A DNA stretch of 24,944 nucleotides from MED-G78 sp964546275 (GCA_964546275.1 CAZJJG010000020.1:1-24944); one strand, 5' to 3'; shown: positions 1 to 6,672, counted from the first letter of the stretch. Notes: generated from the sequence alone by a model not told the origin. Program-made: numbers and translations.

Positions 1-51
1 AATAACTATAGAACTTTTGCTACAACTGTTCTTAAAAGAGCTAAAACCTAA
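1..51 (+). CDS. Possible C-terminal tail of an unidentified protein (partial)
   Basis: A + strand frame is open from the window edge and ends at TAA 49-51, reading NNYRTFATTVLKRAKT. Its codons (AGA, ACT, GCT, CTT, AAA) match the usage of the confident genes here. A second frame (2-58, ending LKELKPKY) is also open, but its codons are less typical. Only 16 residues are visible, so the family cannot be named. An 11-bp stem 52 bases downstream would fit a 3' end. Confidence 0.3.
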   Translation, partial: NNYRTFATTVLKRAKT

Positions 52-102
52 ATATTAAGATCTTAAATCTTACTGGCCTATATAAAAGCCTGGAGTAAAA
101 GA

Positions 103-148
103 AAGCCTACTAAGTTATGACTGGGAGAGCTGTTAGATTAGTAGGCTT
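103..148. repeat. Perfect 11-bp inverted repeat with 24-nt loop
   Basis: AAGCCTACTAA (103-113) pairs exactly with TTAGTAGGCTT (138-148) around a 24-nt loop. On the + strand the second arm is followed by AGGTTTTTAG, a short T tract. The long loop and modest T run make a classical intrinsic terminator uncertain. A structured 3' UTR or small RNA element is an alternative. Confidence 0.45.
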
Positions 149-319
149 AGGTTTTTAGTGCTTCTTTTCATGAGCCACCAGCTTTGAGTGTTGCTGCCAG
201 CTGTTACGAGGTTGATAGGTGAATAAAACTATCTTTTGTATCTAAGTCTGTTTCTATAATACCGCTTTGAGAGGCTCTTTCCTATTCCTCAGAAATAAGA
301 ATTTTATAAAATACTTTGT
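149..319. other. Non-coding spacer with no gene found
   Basis: No convincing coding frame is seen in this stretch. It contains a direct repeat CCAGCT (around 178 and 200) and a weak hairpin GATAG/CTATC (10-nt loop) followed by TTTT near 215-240. It lies between the + strand tail at the left edge and the stop of the minus-strand VOC gene, so it is a convergent 3' region. Nothing in it matches a tRNA, an rRNA or a riboswitch I recognise. Confidence 0.4.
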
Positions 320-1159
320 TCATTTGATATGCTCAATTAATAAAGTAGGTACGTTATGAATATGCGATTTAATGGTTGCTACAAGCGTATTATCTTTTAT
401 TCCCTTCTGGACAGGGGTAATATCCACACCTTCACTAATAAGCCTCTGATAAGCATCTTCAATATTCTCAACTTCCCAGGCCAATCCCCATAATTGATCA
501 TTTGCTGGCTGGTCATCCTTACTTTCTATAACTTCTATGGTGGTTTTATTAAGCCTGAAAAAAAGCATTCTTTTTTTCCAATGCTCTATGGTTTTATCTA
601 AGGCTAATCTTATCTTAAAAATATCTTGGTAAACCCTAATAAATCCATCTGCATCATTAGTATTTATCACCACATGATCTAACTTACTTATAGACGAAGG
701 CTTATGGTCTATCAAGGGCAGATCTCCATCAGTATGTTGAATAATAAATGAAAATAATCCTCTAGTTAGTTCTGGAGGTAAAAAGAGGTTTTTCCATTTT
801 CTAATCTTTTGATCGTTTAGGTTTTTTCCTTCTCCCTCAGACACATCTCCAATGCTAAAGCCTTCTACTTTTATAGAACTAGAAGCCTCTTTAATGTTAT
901 CTGTTCCAAGAACTATTCCGGTTAAGCCTTCACCATTTGCTTTAAGGGCATTGTTTACTAATGCAGCACCAAGGCCATCTCCATTAGCAGCCAAGAGTTC
1001 GAAGTAGGTATTTTGAAAATTGAATATTGAATTAATGGTGCCTAATTCTTTATGTTCGCCTCGCCAAGCTGGGGGCATACCAAATATTTTTGAGTAATCT
1101 CGTTCTGCTTTATCTAAATCTTTAACAGCGATGATTAAATGATCTAATGAACTAATCAT
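320..1159 (-). CDS. Two-module VOC (glyoxalase/dioxygenase superfamily) protein
   Basis: This 279-residue cytoplasmic protein is built from two vicinal-oxygen-chelate modules. The first starts SSLDHLIIAVKDLDKAERDY and carries a candidate metal ligand pair, His7 and the Glu in TYFELLA near residue 54. The second starts SKLDHVVINTNDADGF near 158, with a late LLIEHIK strand at the C-terminus. VOC proteins use a divalent metal for isomerase, dioxygenase or sequestration reactions; the N-terminal part resembles the Glyoxalase_3 type. The substrate cannot be inferred. Its ATG sits inside the end of the upstream alpha/beta hydrolase gene (8-bp overlap), so the two are co-transcribed and probably translationally coupled. 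No signal peptide is present, unlike its partner. Confidence 0.8.
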   Translation of the reverse strand: MISSLDHLIIAVKDLDKAERDYSKIFGMPPAWRGEHKELGTINSIFNFQNTYFELLAANGDGLGAALVNNALKANGEGLTGIVLGTDNIKEASSSIKVEGFSIGDVSEGEGKNLNDQKIRKWKNLFLPPELTRGLFSFIIQHTDGDLPLIDHKPSSISKLDHVVINTNDADGFIRVYQDIFKIRLALDKTIEHWKKRMLFFRLNKTTIEVIESKDDQPANDQLWGLAWEVENIEDAYQRLISEGVDITPVQKGIKDNTLVATIKSHIHNVPTLLIEHIK

Positions 1160-1985
1160 TATATGTATCTCGTAAAAATTCAGAAATCTTCAGTCGAATA
1201 ATTTGATCTTCGTCATCTGAAAAACCATAGTGGCCACCATTTTCAATCGTCAGCAATTGATGATTGTCTTTTAGCTTCTTGTCTAAAAGAATAGCTTGAT
1301 CATATGGCACCCAAGAGTCCTTGGCTCCATGAATAGTTAATACTTTTGGTGAATTTAAGCTTATTAAGTTAATGGGTGATAAATTTTTTGATGCCTCCTC
1401 AGGACCTAAGTCTGAGGGTAGCCATGTTTTAACATAATTTGAAAAAGAAAAGAATTTATTTTCATCAAGGAACTTAGAGGTTTTTTCAATTTCAGTTATG
1501 CCAAAAAGGTTTATGACTGCTTTAGGCCTTGTTGGTGTATTGCAAGAATGTTCAAGATTATATTCATTAGACAATCCAACCATCAAAGCTAGATGTCCTC
1601 CTGCGCTTGCACCAGACACCACAATATCATCAACAGAAAGATTTTTTGCAACTGCATCATCAACAATTTCTTTATATGCACATATAACATCATTAACTGC
1701 ATCGGGTGCTGTGTCTTCTCCAACTCTGTAACCAATCATGTAAACATTTAGCTTTTCATGATCTATAAAATGATTGTGAAACCTCTTAATCCATCTTTCA
1801 GAACGTTTATCCCCAAAAAGCCATCCGCCCCCATGAATCCATATTAGAACTTTATCTGACGAACCTTCATATAAATCAATTTTTTGCTTTTCATTACTTC
1901 CATATGAAATTTCACTTGAGTACAAGCGTTCCTCCGAAAAGGCTATAAAAGGTAACAATAGCAATAATCTTAAAAAATTTTTCAT
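1152..1985 (-). CDS. Exported alpha/beta hydrolase, carbohydrate-esterase/lipase-like
   Basis: This 277-residue protein begins with a signal peptide (MKNFLRLLLLLPFIAFS, cleavage around residue 17), so it acts in the periplasm or membrane. An oxyanion-hole HGGGW motif lies at 51-55, the nucleophile elbow GASAG at 125-129 (Ser127), the acid probably Asp223 in HGAKDSW, and the base His252 in NGGHYGF. This is the layout of the HSL/BD-FAE-like esterases that remove acyl groups from small esters or carbohydrates. The product was called from these motifs; the substrate is unknown. It overlaps the VOC gene downstream by 8 bp. No clear Shine-Dalgarno precedes the ATG (upstream bases read CATAAATCTTGT). 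Confidence 0.87.
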   Translation of the reverse strand: MKNFLRLLLLLPFIAFSEERLYSSEISYGSNEKQKIDLYEGSSDKVLIWIHGGGWLFGDKRSERWIKRFHNHFIDHEKLNVYMIGYRVGEDTAPDAVNDVICAYKEIVDDAVAKNLSVDDIVVSGASAGGHLALMVGLSNEYNLEHSCNTPTRPKAVINLFGITEIEKTSKFLDENKFFSFSNYVKTWLPSDLGPEEASKNLSPINLISLNSPKVLTIHGAKDSWVPYDQAILLDKKLKDNHQLLTIENGGHYGFSDDEDQIIRLKISEFLRDTYND

Positions 1986-2059
1986 ACAAGATTTATGTGA
2001 TAAGGATGCTAAATAATTAATATCTCTACAACAGCAACAGGCTATTGCAAAAACTGTAA

Positions 2060-2161
2060 CTAACAGGATTTATATTTATTTAGCTTTCTATTTTGCGCAA
2101 CAAGCGCATTCGCAGCAACTAAAACAATTACACATGCAAATAGTATAAACCATACGATCAT
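2060..2161 (-). CDS. Possible 33-residue single-pass membrane peptide
   Basis: An ATG at 2161 opens a frame ending at TAG 2060-2062. It encodes MIVWFILFACVIVLVAANAL, followed by a basic tail VAQNRKLNKYKSC. The profile is one hydrophobic helix with positive charges on the C-terminal side, as in many small inner-membrane proteins. There is no recognisable Shine-Dalgarno. The frame runs on the same strand as the exported hydrolase, which starts 74 bases downstream, and its 5' end lies head-to-head beside the XRE remnant. It may be a real small protein or chance. Confidence 0.3.
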   Translation of the reverse strand: MIVWFILFACVIVLVAANALVAQNRKLNKYKSC

Positions 2162-2292
2162 TAAATTACTTAAGAAAAAGCATCAATGCTATTGAGAACG
2201 GAATATATGTGCCCTCTTCTGTCTTAGCATTAAAAATAGCTGAAACTCTTAATTGCAAAGCAGAAGATCTATTTCAATTGCCTAAAAATTAA
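2149..2292 (+). pseudogene. Remnant of a small XRE-family HTH regulator
   Basis: From 2149 to the TAA at 2290-2292 the frame reads TIRSLNYLRKS, then INAIENGIYVPSSVLALKIA, then ETLNCKAEDLFQLPKN. This is the C-terminal half of the compact (about 65-residue) XRE-type regulators, whose recognition helix and following helices typically read 'S(R)xxINAIENGKYxPSLxLALKIAxxLNCxxEDLF'. The N-terminal half, with the first HTH helices (the usual 'LRxxxxLTQExLA' section), is missing: an in-frame stop lies at 2146-2148 and no start or helix-1 motif is seen in any nearby frame. I read this as a truncated and decayed gene rather than a functional regulator. Confidence 0.65.
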
Positions 2293-2322
2293 TTGGCGAC
2301 CTCTTAGAAAATAAAAAACATA

Positions 2323-2348
2323 TATAATTAATTTACTTTAAATTGGAG
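2323..2348 (+). promoter_or_regulatory. -10 box and Shine-Dalgarno of the methyltransferase operon
   Basis: A consensus -10 hexamer TATAAT lies at 2323-2328. The -35 region (about 2300-2306, CCTCTTA) is poor. A good ribosome site GGAG (2345-2348) sits 8 bases before the ATG at 2357. The implied leader is about 20 nt. Confidence 0.42.
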
Positions 2349-2356
2349 CACCTTAA

Positions 2357-3130
2357 ATGAAAAAAATAATAGTATTTGTTTTTCTTATGTCTTTTCTACC
2401 AACACTAAATTCTCATGATCTTGAGGCTGCAATAAGCAGTGAAGAAAGAAGTCCAAAAAATGTAACTAGAGACTCTTCAAGACACCCTTATGAGACTCTT
2501 ACTTTTTTTGAGATCAAACCAAACATGAAAGTTGTTGAGTTATCTCCTGGTGGAGGTTGGTATTCAGAAATTCTAGCTAACTATATTCACAAACCAGGCA
2601 AACTTATAGCGGCTCACTTTGATAAGGATTCACAAAGAGCCTACTTTCAAAGAAGTAGAGCAAGTTTTGAAAGGAGAATTAATGAAGATCCTCTATTTAA
2701 AGATATTGAAATTGTTGATCTTAGCTCAAGCTTGGCTAAGCCAGGAAGTGTAGATGCTATTTTGACATTTAGAAATCTCCACAATTGGCTGGGGCCTCAA
2801 ATGGATACAATTTTTGCTAACAGTTCTAAAGCGCTTAAGCCAGGCGGATTATTTGGTGTAGTTGAACATAGAGCTAAACCAGGCACTTCAATGGAAATGA
2901 TGAAGAAAAGTGGCTATGTCACCGAAGAGCATGCAATAGCGGTGGCGAAGAAGCATGGCTTTACCTTGGTTGCAAGATCAGAAGTAAATTCAAATCTAAA
3001 AGATAGTGCTAACCATCCTGGTGGAGTTTGGACTTTACCACCAAGCTTAAGATTAAAAGATAAAGATAGAGAAAAATATCTTGAAATTGGTGAAAGCGAC
3101 AGAATGACTCTTCTGTTTAAAAAGTCTTAG
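2357..3130 (+). CDS. Exported class I SAM-dependent methyltransferase-like protein
   Basis: A 257-residue protein with an N-terminal signal peptide (MKKIIVFVFLMSFLPTLNS, cleavage around 19), then a Rossmann methyltransferase fold. Motif I is VVELSPGGGWYSE at 59-71; an acidic strand end follows at IAAHFDKD, then an ILTFRNLHNWLG segment in the motif IV region and LKPGGLFGVVEHR in the motif V/VI region. It resembles the predicted methyltransferases of the COG4798 type, which are unusual in carrying export signals. The methyl acceptor is unknown, and how S-adenosylmethionine would be available outside the cytoplasm is not obvious. GGAG precedes the ATG. The stop TAG is directly followed by the ATG of the SRPBCC gene. 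Confidence 0.85.
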   Translation: MKKIIVFVFLMSFLPTLNSHDLEAAISSEERSPKNVTRDSSRHPYETLTFFEIKPNMKVVELSPGGGWYSEILANYIHKPGKLIAAHFDKDSQRAYFQRSRASFERRINEDPLFKDIEIVDLSSSLAKPGSVDAILTFRNLHNWLGPQMDTIFANSSKALKPGGLFGVVEHRAKPGTSMEMMKKSGYVTEEHAIAVAKKHGFTLVARSEVNSNLKDSANHPGGVWTLPPSLRLKDKDREKYLEIGESDRMTLLFKKS

Positions 3131-3526
3131 ATGAAAACTCTCAAAGAGGAGCCTATTTTTAATTGCTCAGCTGAAGACTTATGGAACATTTTGTCTGATA
3201 TTAGCAGATGTGATTGGGTCCCCACAATAGATGAAATTTATCTCGAAGGAGACTGTCGAATATTTGAAATGGAAGGCATGGGGCTGGTAAAAGAAAGAAT
3301 ATTGCTTTTAGATAACGAATCAATGAAATTGGAATACTCTGCAGTTGAAACAAAAATGCCAATTAAGCACCTGGCAACAATGCAGGTATCAAAAATTAAT
3401 GAATCTAGCTGCCAGCTTGCATGGTCTACTGAAATTGATCCTGAAATATTTGCTGAGGCTATTCATCAAGGTATGCTCATTTCTATTGAAGGCATCAAGA
3501 CTGTTATAGCTGCCGAAGCCGGATAA
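3131..3526 (+). CDS. SRPBCC (START-like) ligand-binding family protein
   Basis: This 131-residue cytoplasmic protein opens with the typical SRPBCC strand and helix pattern (IFNCSAEDLWNILSDISRCD), followed by alternating strands (VKERILLLDN, MKLEYSAVE, CQLAWSTEID) and a long C-terminal helix (EIFAEAIHQGMLISIEGIKTVI). This matches the polyketide cyclase/dehydrase-type fold that encloses a hydrophobic ligand. It starts at the base after the stop of the methyltransferase, with no spacer, so it is translated from the same message. Its ligand is unknown; the pairing suggests a lipid-like or aromatic substrate shared with the methyltransferase, which is inference. Confidence 0.8.
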   Translation: MKTLKEEPIFNCSAEDLWNILSDISRCDWVPTIDEIYLEGDCRIFEMEGMGLVKERILLLDNESMKLEYSAVETKMPIKHLATMQVSKINESSCQLAWSTEIDPEIFAEAIHQGMLISIEGIKTVIAAEAG

Positions 3527-3575
3527 AAATTAATAATCTAATTACAGACTCATAACCTATCAAGTGTCAGCTGGA

Positions 3576-3592
3576 TGGCAATTAAGTTGCCA
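3576..3592 (+). terminator. Weak hairpin downstream of the SRPBCC gene
   Basis: TGGCAA (3576-3581) and TTGCCA (3587-3592) form a 6-bp stem with a 5-nt loop, followed by CTTTAGTTACC. The T tract is short, so termination activity is doubtful. The position, about 50 bases after the SRPBCC stop and before the tRNA promoter, is suitable. Confidence 0.3.
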
Positions 3593-3633
3593 CTTTAGTT
3601 ACCACTTTTACCACCACACCTTAAAATTAAAAA

Positions 3634-3661
3634 TAGACATACCCTAAAAAAGCTTTAAAAT
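3634..3661 (+). promoter_or_regulatory. Promoter of tRNA-Ser
   Basis: TAGACA (3634-3639) and TAAAAT (3656-3661) are separated by 16 bases and each matches the sigma-70 consensus at five of six positions. Transcription would begin about 10 bases before the mature tRNA at 3678. Confidence 0.55.
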
Positions 3662-3677
3662 AGCCAGTCTTAGCGTT

Positions 3678-3767
3678 GGAGAGATGGCAGAGCGGTTGAA
3701 TGCACTAGTCTTGAAAACTAGCAAGGGGGCAACTCCTTCCAGGGTTCGAATCCCTGTCTCTCCGCCA
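3678..3767 (+). tRNA. tRNA-Ser (anticodon UGA)
   Basis: A complete 90-nt class II tRNA. The acceptor arm GGAGAGA (3678-3684) pairs with TCTCTCC (3757-3763), followed by discriminator G and an encoded CCA. The anticodon stem CTAGT/ACTAG (3705-3709 with 3717-3721) encloses loop CTTGAAA, giving anticodon TGA at 3712-3714. A long variable arm (AAGGGGGCAACTCCTT) and T arm CAGGG-TTCGAAT-CCCTG follow. The anticodon and long variable arm identify serine (UCN codons). Its 3' end lies one base from the stop codon of the convergent alpha/beta hydrolase. Confidence 0.97.
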
Positions 3768-3789
3768 ATTAAAGAGTTACCTCTTTAAT
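3768..3789. repeat. 9-bp hairpin at the tRNA/hydrolase junction
   Basis: ATTAAAGAG (3768-3776) pairs with CTCTTTAAT (3781-3789) around loop TTAC. It starts at the base after the tRNA CCA and contains the stop codon of the convergent hydrolase gene. No T run follows on either strand, so it is more likely a processing or 3'-end protection structure than an intrinsic terminator. Confidence 0.45.
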
Positions 3790-4680
3790 AAAATCCTTAA
3801 TAATAATTTCAATTTCTTCACTATGAGTTGCCGACATATAATGATCAGCACCCTTAATAATATGCAGTTTTGCATTTAGTATATTATTTTTTGTGAAAAC
3901 TGCCTGGTCCAAATCAACATTAATATCTTCATCACCATGAATTACAATAGTTGGGATCTTGATTGAGCTTAGAGGTAATGATAATTGTTTAAATTGTTCA
4001 TAATCATTACTAAAACCATCTCTTCTTAGGCTTAATGGCCATACAGACCACATTAAATCTTTTAAAGTTTTTATATTTTTAGGACTAGAAAGAACTTTTT
4101 CTTGATTGATTTTATTGGGAAGCATCTTGGTTGCTGCAACTGCATCTCCAAAAACCTTAATTAGCAATAATGAAAAAAGCAAAGCTCTATCTGATAAATT
4201 AATAAGGCCGTTATCTTCTCCACTAAAATCTGCAGAAAAGCTTACAGCTTCAAGAGCAATTAAACCTAGAGTAGAATCAGGATAAGCTGCTGCAAATTCC
4301 ATTGATGCTGGACCTCCGCCAGAAGCTCCAATAATGATCACATGTTCAATACGTAATGCATCTAATAATGCTTTTAGGGCTTTAGCTTGCTCTAATGGTG
4401 TTTTGCCAGCAGATAAAGGTGTTCTAAGATAACCAGGTCTTGAGAGAGTAAGTACTCTAAAATTCTCAGAATGAATCATCGTCTGATCGTGCCCTCCAGG
4501 TGATCCATGAACAAAGAGAACAACAGGACCTTTATCGCCTTTGAGTCTATATTCAATTATCCCAGCTGAGGTATCAATTAACTGTGAATGATTATTTAAT
4601 TGACTAAGATAATATGTTTTGTAAATAAATGGGAGTACAAAATATAGTAAAGTAACAATTATTATCAAAGCAATGATCAT
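3769..4680 (-). CDS. Membrane-anchored alpha/beta hydrolase
   Basis: From the ATG at 4680 this is a 303-residue protein. An N-terminal hydrophobic anchor (MIIALIIIVTLLYFVLPFIY) places the hydrolase domain on the periplasmic face. It has the oxyanion-type HGSPGG (58-63), nucleophile elbow GASGGG (Ser120), acid in HGDED (Asp252) and base His280 in GADHYMS, a complete triad of the proline-iminopeptidase/epoxide-hydrolase-like group. A TTG at 4717-4719 would add 13 residues and overlap the permease by 26 bp. I prefer the ATG, which follows the permease stop by 13 bp, although its nearest AGGA is about 16 bases away. It is the last gene of the hydrolase-exporter cassette; the substrate is unknown. 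Confidence 0.85.
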   Translation of the reverse strand: MIIALIIIVTLLYFVLPFIYKTYYLSQLNNHSQLIDTSAGIIEYRLKGDKGPVVLFVHGSPGGHDQTMIHSENFRVLTLSRPGYLRTPLSAGKTPLEQAKALKALLDALRIEHVIIIGASGGGPASMEFAAAYPDSTLGLIALEAVSFSADFSGEDNGLINLSDRALLFSLLLIKVFGDAVAATKMLPNKINQEKVLSSPKNIKTLKDLMWSVWPLSLRRDGFSNDYEQFKQLSLPLSSIKIPTIVIHGDEDINVDLDQAVFTKNNILNAKLHIIKGADHYMSATHSEEIEIIIKDFIKEVTL

Positions 4681-4693
4681 TGCTTTATTATTT

Positions 4694-5782
4694 TCATCCT
4701 GCCACTTCTTTCCATACAAATAGTTTAGTTGAAATAAGTGTGCCTATGCCAATCCACACTCCTATTCCTATTATTGACTTATAAACTTCAACTAAAGCTG
4801 CTCCATCACTAGCAATAGATCTCATTGCATCTGCAACTAAACTTAATGGTAATAACTGAGCAAAGGGTTGGATATACTCTGGCAAGGTCTCTAAGGGAAA
4901 AAATACGCCAGATAAGACAAGCTGAGGATATATAAAAATTGTAGCAAGCACTCCAACAGACTCTTGAGTTTTAGCTAGGCTCCCTATTGAAAATCCTAAG
5001 GTTAAAAACATCAAAATCCCAAACATAATTACCAAATATAAACTTAAAATACTTCCGAGTATATTTGCGTCGAGTGCAAATAGAGCAAATCCAAAAATGA
5101 TTGTGAGCTGCCCTAAAACAATCACCATTCTGGCGAGCACAATTGCGCTTACAAAATCAATGGGTTTAATTGGTGTAACAAATAGACGTTTTAAAATTCC
5201 TCTTCTTCTAAATTCAACTACATTAAATCCACTTCCGGCAATACTGAGATTCATCAACATAAAAGCCATGATTCCAGGAAGCAAGAAATCAATATAACTT
5301 TGGGATCTTGATTTAACATCTTCAACTAGAAGGTCAAACATAGCAACTTCTTGGGTTATCTCTCGCTCAATGGACAGCAAAGATTGATTAAGAATTGGTT
5401 TAATCGTTTCTATAAATTGAACCTGAGACTTATCGACTAGAAGCTTTATATTAGTAGTTTTATTTCTATCCTCTATATCAGCAGGTAAAACTAGTATAAG
5501 CATCAGATCACCATTGATTAAATCAGCTTTAAGGTTTTTTTCTGAATCTTCAATTACATTAAATATAGAATTAGTAGAAAGTTTTTCTATAAAGCTTTGT
5601 GACAGTGTGGAATTTGAATTATCAACTAAACCTATATCTATAGGGTCTGACTTGCCGTCATTAAGACCAACAATACTTAAAATAACTATAGGCAAAATAA
5701 GACTAAAGACTATGTACTGCTTATTACGAAGAAAAATCTGAATAAATACTTTAGTGAGATAGGCTTGTTTATTATTTAACAT
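4694..5782 (-). CDS. ABC-2 type exporter permease
   Basis: This integral membrane subunit has one N-terminal helix (VFSLILPIVILSIVGL), a long extracytoplasmic segment of about 120 residues, and then five helices from FLLPGIMAFMLMNLSIAGSG to the C-terminus. That topology is typical of the ABC-2/DrrB-YadH group of exporters of drugs, lipids or polysaccharides. The LKRLFVTPIKPIDFV segment is the usual cytoplasmic coupling region. Two starts are possible: ATG 5800, which overlaps the ATPase end by 17 bp, and ATG 5782, one base after the ATPase stop with GAG 6 bases ahead. I chose the second; the product is 362 residues. It pairs with the ATPase immediately upstream. The exported substrate cannot be read. 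Confidence 0.9.
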   Translation of the reverse strand: MLNNKQAYLTKVFIQIFLRNKQYIVFSLILPIVILSIVGLNDGKSDPIDIGLVDNSNSTLSQSFIEKLSTNSIFNVIEDSEKNLKADLINGDLMLILVLPADIEDRNKTTNIKLLVDKSQVQFIETIKPILNQSLLSIEREITQEVAMFDLLVEDVKSRSQSYIDFLLPGIMAFMLMNLSIAGSGFNVVEFRRRGILKRLFVTPIKPIDFVSAIVLARMVIVLGQLTIIFGFALFALDANILGSILSLYLVIMFGILMFLTLGFSIGSLAKTQESVGVLATIFIYPQLVLSGVFFPLETLPEYIQPFAQLLPLSLVADAMRSIASDGAALVEVYKSIIGIGVWIGIGTLISTKLFVWKEVAG

Positions 5783-5783
5783 A

Positions 5784-6548
5784 TTAATCTCTAAGCCCAT
5801 GCCCTGTTAATGCTATAAAAACATCTTCCATATTGCCTTCAACCACTTCTTTAACTTTATCTGATGCATGCAATGAAATTAAGTTCGCCGGTGTATCTTC
5901 AGCAATAATTTTTCCATAATCCATGATGGCTATTCTATGACACAAGATTTCAGCCTCTTCCATATTATGAGTAGTCAAAACTATGGTCATTCCTGTTGTA
6001 TTTAAATCAGCTATAAGCTTCCAGAGACTTCTCTTGGCTTGCGGATCTAAGCCTGTTGTTGGCTCATCAAGAAATAGAACTAAAGGCTTATTTACTAGAG
6101 CGCAGGCGATTGAAAATCTTTGTTTTTGTCCACCTGAAAGCTCATTAGCATTAGCATTAGCTTTATCTTCTAAATTAACTTTTTTAAGCAGCTCAATTGA
6201 ATCATTTTTCATATCATAAAGAGCGCTAAATAAGTTCAGTAGTTCTAACAAACTCATGTTATCAAAATACTCATTTGCCTGAAGCTGAACACCAATAATT
6301 TGCTTAACCTCATATGGATGTGCTTTTACATCAATTGAATTAATAAATGCTGACCCTTGGTCGATGTCCTTTAAACCTTCAAGCATTTCTAGTGTAGTAG
6401 TCTTACCCGCTCCATTAGGTCCAAGAATGCCATAAATCTCACCAGAGTTAATAGATAAAGAAATATCATCAACTGCATTAAAAGTTTGCGATGAGTTCTC
6501 TGGATTTTTGTACGTCTTAACTAGATTTGACGCATTAATAATTGTCAT
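5784..6548 (-). CDS. ABC exporter ATP-binding subunit
   Basis: A 254-residue nucleotide-binding protein: Walker A GPNGAGKT at 43-50, Q-loop Gln88, signature LSGGQ at 137-141, Walker B LVLFLDE at 156-162, D-loop TGLD at 165-168 and H-loop His194. It is of the CcmA/DrrA type that drives ABC-2 permeases, and it hydrolyses ATP on the cytoplasmic face of the exporter. All catalytic motifs are intact. Its stop is one base before the preferred ATG of the permease, and it starts 19 bases after the stop of a small membrane peptide, so the genes form one operon. A purine-rich GAAAGA directly precedes the ATG. Confidence 0.95.
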   Translation of the reverse strand: MTIINASNLVKTYKNPENSSQTFNAVDDISLSINSGEIYGILGPNGAGKTTTLEMLEGLKDIDQGSAFINSIDVKAHPYEVKQIIGVQLQANEYFDNMSLLELLNLFSALYDMKNDSIELLKKVNLEDKANANANELSGGQKQRFSIACALVNKPLVLFLDEPTTGLDPQAKRSLWKLIADLNTTGMTIVLTTHNMEEAEILCHRIAIMDYGKIIAEDTPANLISLHASDKVKEVVEGNMEDVFIALTGHGLRD

Positions 6549-6567
6549 TCTTTCGATTAAGAATAGA

Positions 6568-6663
6568 TCAATTTAAAACGAAGAAAATTACTACAACTAA
6601 GACTAATAGTATATAAACAAGGTAATCATCCATATATTTAACTAGGTTTTTAAGAAATGACAT
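6568..6663 (-). CDS. 31-residue single-helix membrane peptide in the ABC operon
   Basis: ATG at 6663 opens a frame to TGA 6568-6570. It encodes MSFLKNLVKYMDDYL followed by a strongly hydrophobic stretch VYILLVLVVVIFFVLN. It starts 9 bases after the stop of the serine hydrolase and ends 19 bases before the ABC ATPase, exactly filling the gap. The N-terminal MSFLKxL plus one helix is reminiscent of short DUF5989-type membrane proteins, but the match is too short to assign. There is no visible Shine-Dalgarno, so translation would depend on coupling to the upstream gene. A structural or regulatory partner of the exporter is possible; this is inference. Confidence 0.5.
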   Translation of the reverse strand: MSFLKNLVKYMDDYLVYILLVLVVVIFFVLN

Positions 6664-6672
6664 ATATGTTAA

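Larger units (their letters stand above)
1986..2356. other. Divergent spacer holding regulator remnant and small ORF
   Basis: The 371 bases separate the minus-strand hydrolase from the plus-strand methyltransferase. They contain a possible 33-residue membrane peptide on the minus strand (2060-2161), an in-frame XRE-regulator fragment on the plus strand (2149-2292) and the promoter and ribosome site of the methyltransferase (2323-2348). A plus-strand frame of about 40 codons without an ATG (ending at TAA 2146) is also open, but I do not recognise it. Confidence 0.6.

Noticed and set aside
178..225. Weak resemblance of this stretch to rRNA fragments
   Set aside because: Only short words match by memory; no continuous similarity or rRNA secondary structure is visible.
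1498..1731. Open frame antisense to the exported hydrolase
   Set aside because: It overlaps the catalytic-elbow coding region of a convincing hydrolase and shows no ribosome site or domain.
3678..3767. tRNA-Ser as an attachment site of an integrated element
   Set aside because: No integrase, phage gene or repeated tRNA 3' end is seen downstream; the neighbouring genes look like ordinary chromosome.
4681..4719. TTG at 4719 as the start of the anchored alpha/beta hydrolase
   Set aside because: It overlaps the permease by 26 bp, has no ribosome site, and puts a polar stretch before the membrane anchor. The ATG at 4680 is simpler, although not proven.
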